Below, in pieces: positions 6,227-6,274 of a DNA stretch of 6,274 nucleotides. The stretch lies in assembly GCA_946482345.1 (NCBI GenBank), contig CAMLRJ010000217.1:1-6274 (forward strand). Direction: 5' to 3'. Source of the stretch: an uncultured Cellvibrio sp. GTDB lineage: Bacteria; Pseudomonadota; Gammaproteobacteria; Pseudomonadales; Cellvibrionaceae. Position numbers and translations under genes: made by a program. The notes beneath the pieces were generated by a model that did not search any database, was not told where the DNA came from, and saw only the letters and a list, made by a program, of their open reading frames with translations. Within the stretch, counting starts at the first letter, position 1; every line of letters begins with the position of its first letter.

Positions 6227-6274
6227 ATGGATAAAACCTACCAGCCCCACGCCATCGAAAATCAGTGGTATCAA
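6227..6274 (+). CDS. valS: Valyl-tRNA synthetase, first 16 codons only
   Basis: The last 48 bases encode MDKTYQPHAIENQWYQ, which closely matches the N-terminus of ValS from pseudomonads and relatives (M-x-K-T-Y-x-P-x-x-I-E). ValS charges tRNA-Val in the cytoplasm and is essential. The gene continues beyond the window, so none of the catalytic motifs (HIGH, KMSKS) can be seen. It is divergent from the neighbouring glycosyltransferase operon, with 228 bp between the two starts. In many gammaproteobacteria valS follows pepA and holC; here the upstream neighbour is instead an LPS gene on the other strand. Confidence 0.85.
   Translation, partial: MDKTYQPHAIENQWYQ

Noticed and set aside
1..6274. 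Mobile elements, CRISPR arrays, tRNA or rRNA genes
   Set aside because: No transposase or integrase motifs, regularly spaced repeats, cloverleaf-like segments or rRNA-like stretches were seen on either strand.

Overview
The window is a piece of a lipopolysaccharide (LPS) core or surface-glycan assembly locus from a Gram-negative bacterium, very probably a gammaproteobacterium of the Pseudomonas/Cellvibrio type. The evidence is the gene content (a WaaE-like family 2 glycosyltransferase, a Kdo/WaaP-type sugar kinase, a family 9 heptosyltransferase-like enzyme and a family 90 LpsA-like enzyme) and the first 16 residues of valyl-tRNA synthetase at the right edge, which read like a pseudomonad ValS N-terminus. 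No species can be named from the sequence alone.

Layout. Positions 1-3939 hold three genes on the + strand, closely spaced and probably co-transcribed. They are the 3' part of a CDP-glycerol glycerophosphotransferase-like gene (1-906), a WaaE/KdtX-like family 2 glycosyltransferase (930-1703), and a 726-residue two-part protein (1759-3939). That protein joins an apparently active Kdo/WaaP-family kinase to a clan-A glycoside-hydrolase-like barrel. Positions 3943-5998 hold a two-gene operon on the - strand, transcribed family 90 glycosyltransferase first and family 9 glycosyltransferase second. The two units meet tail to tail with only 3 bp between stop codons. A 228-bp divergent intergenic region (5999-6226) holds candidate promoters for the - strand operon and for valS, which starts at 6227 and runs off the window.

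How they fit together. The set would extend and decorate the inner/outer core on the cytoplasmic face of the inner membrane. The family 9, family 2 and family 90 enzymes would add heptose or hexose residues, the kinase would phosphorylate a core sugar (Kdo or heptose), and the CDP-glycerol-transferase-like protein could add a phospho-polyol. Exact donors and acceptors cannot be read from sequence.

The most unusual item is the C-terminal half of the kinase protein. It follows the strand order and motifs of a GH39/GH5-like TIM barrel and keeps the nucleophile-like Glu (residue 560). The Asn-Glu acid/base pair, however, appears replaced by His-Ala (451-452), suggesting a glycan-binding or re-purposed barrel fused to an LPS kinase. 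The - strand operon is clearly more AT-rich than the + strand genes, which suggests a different origin.
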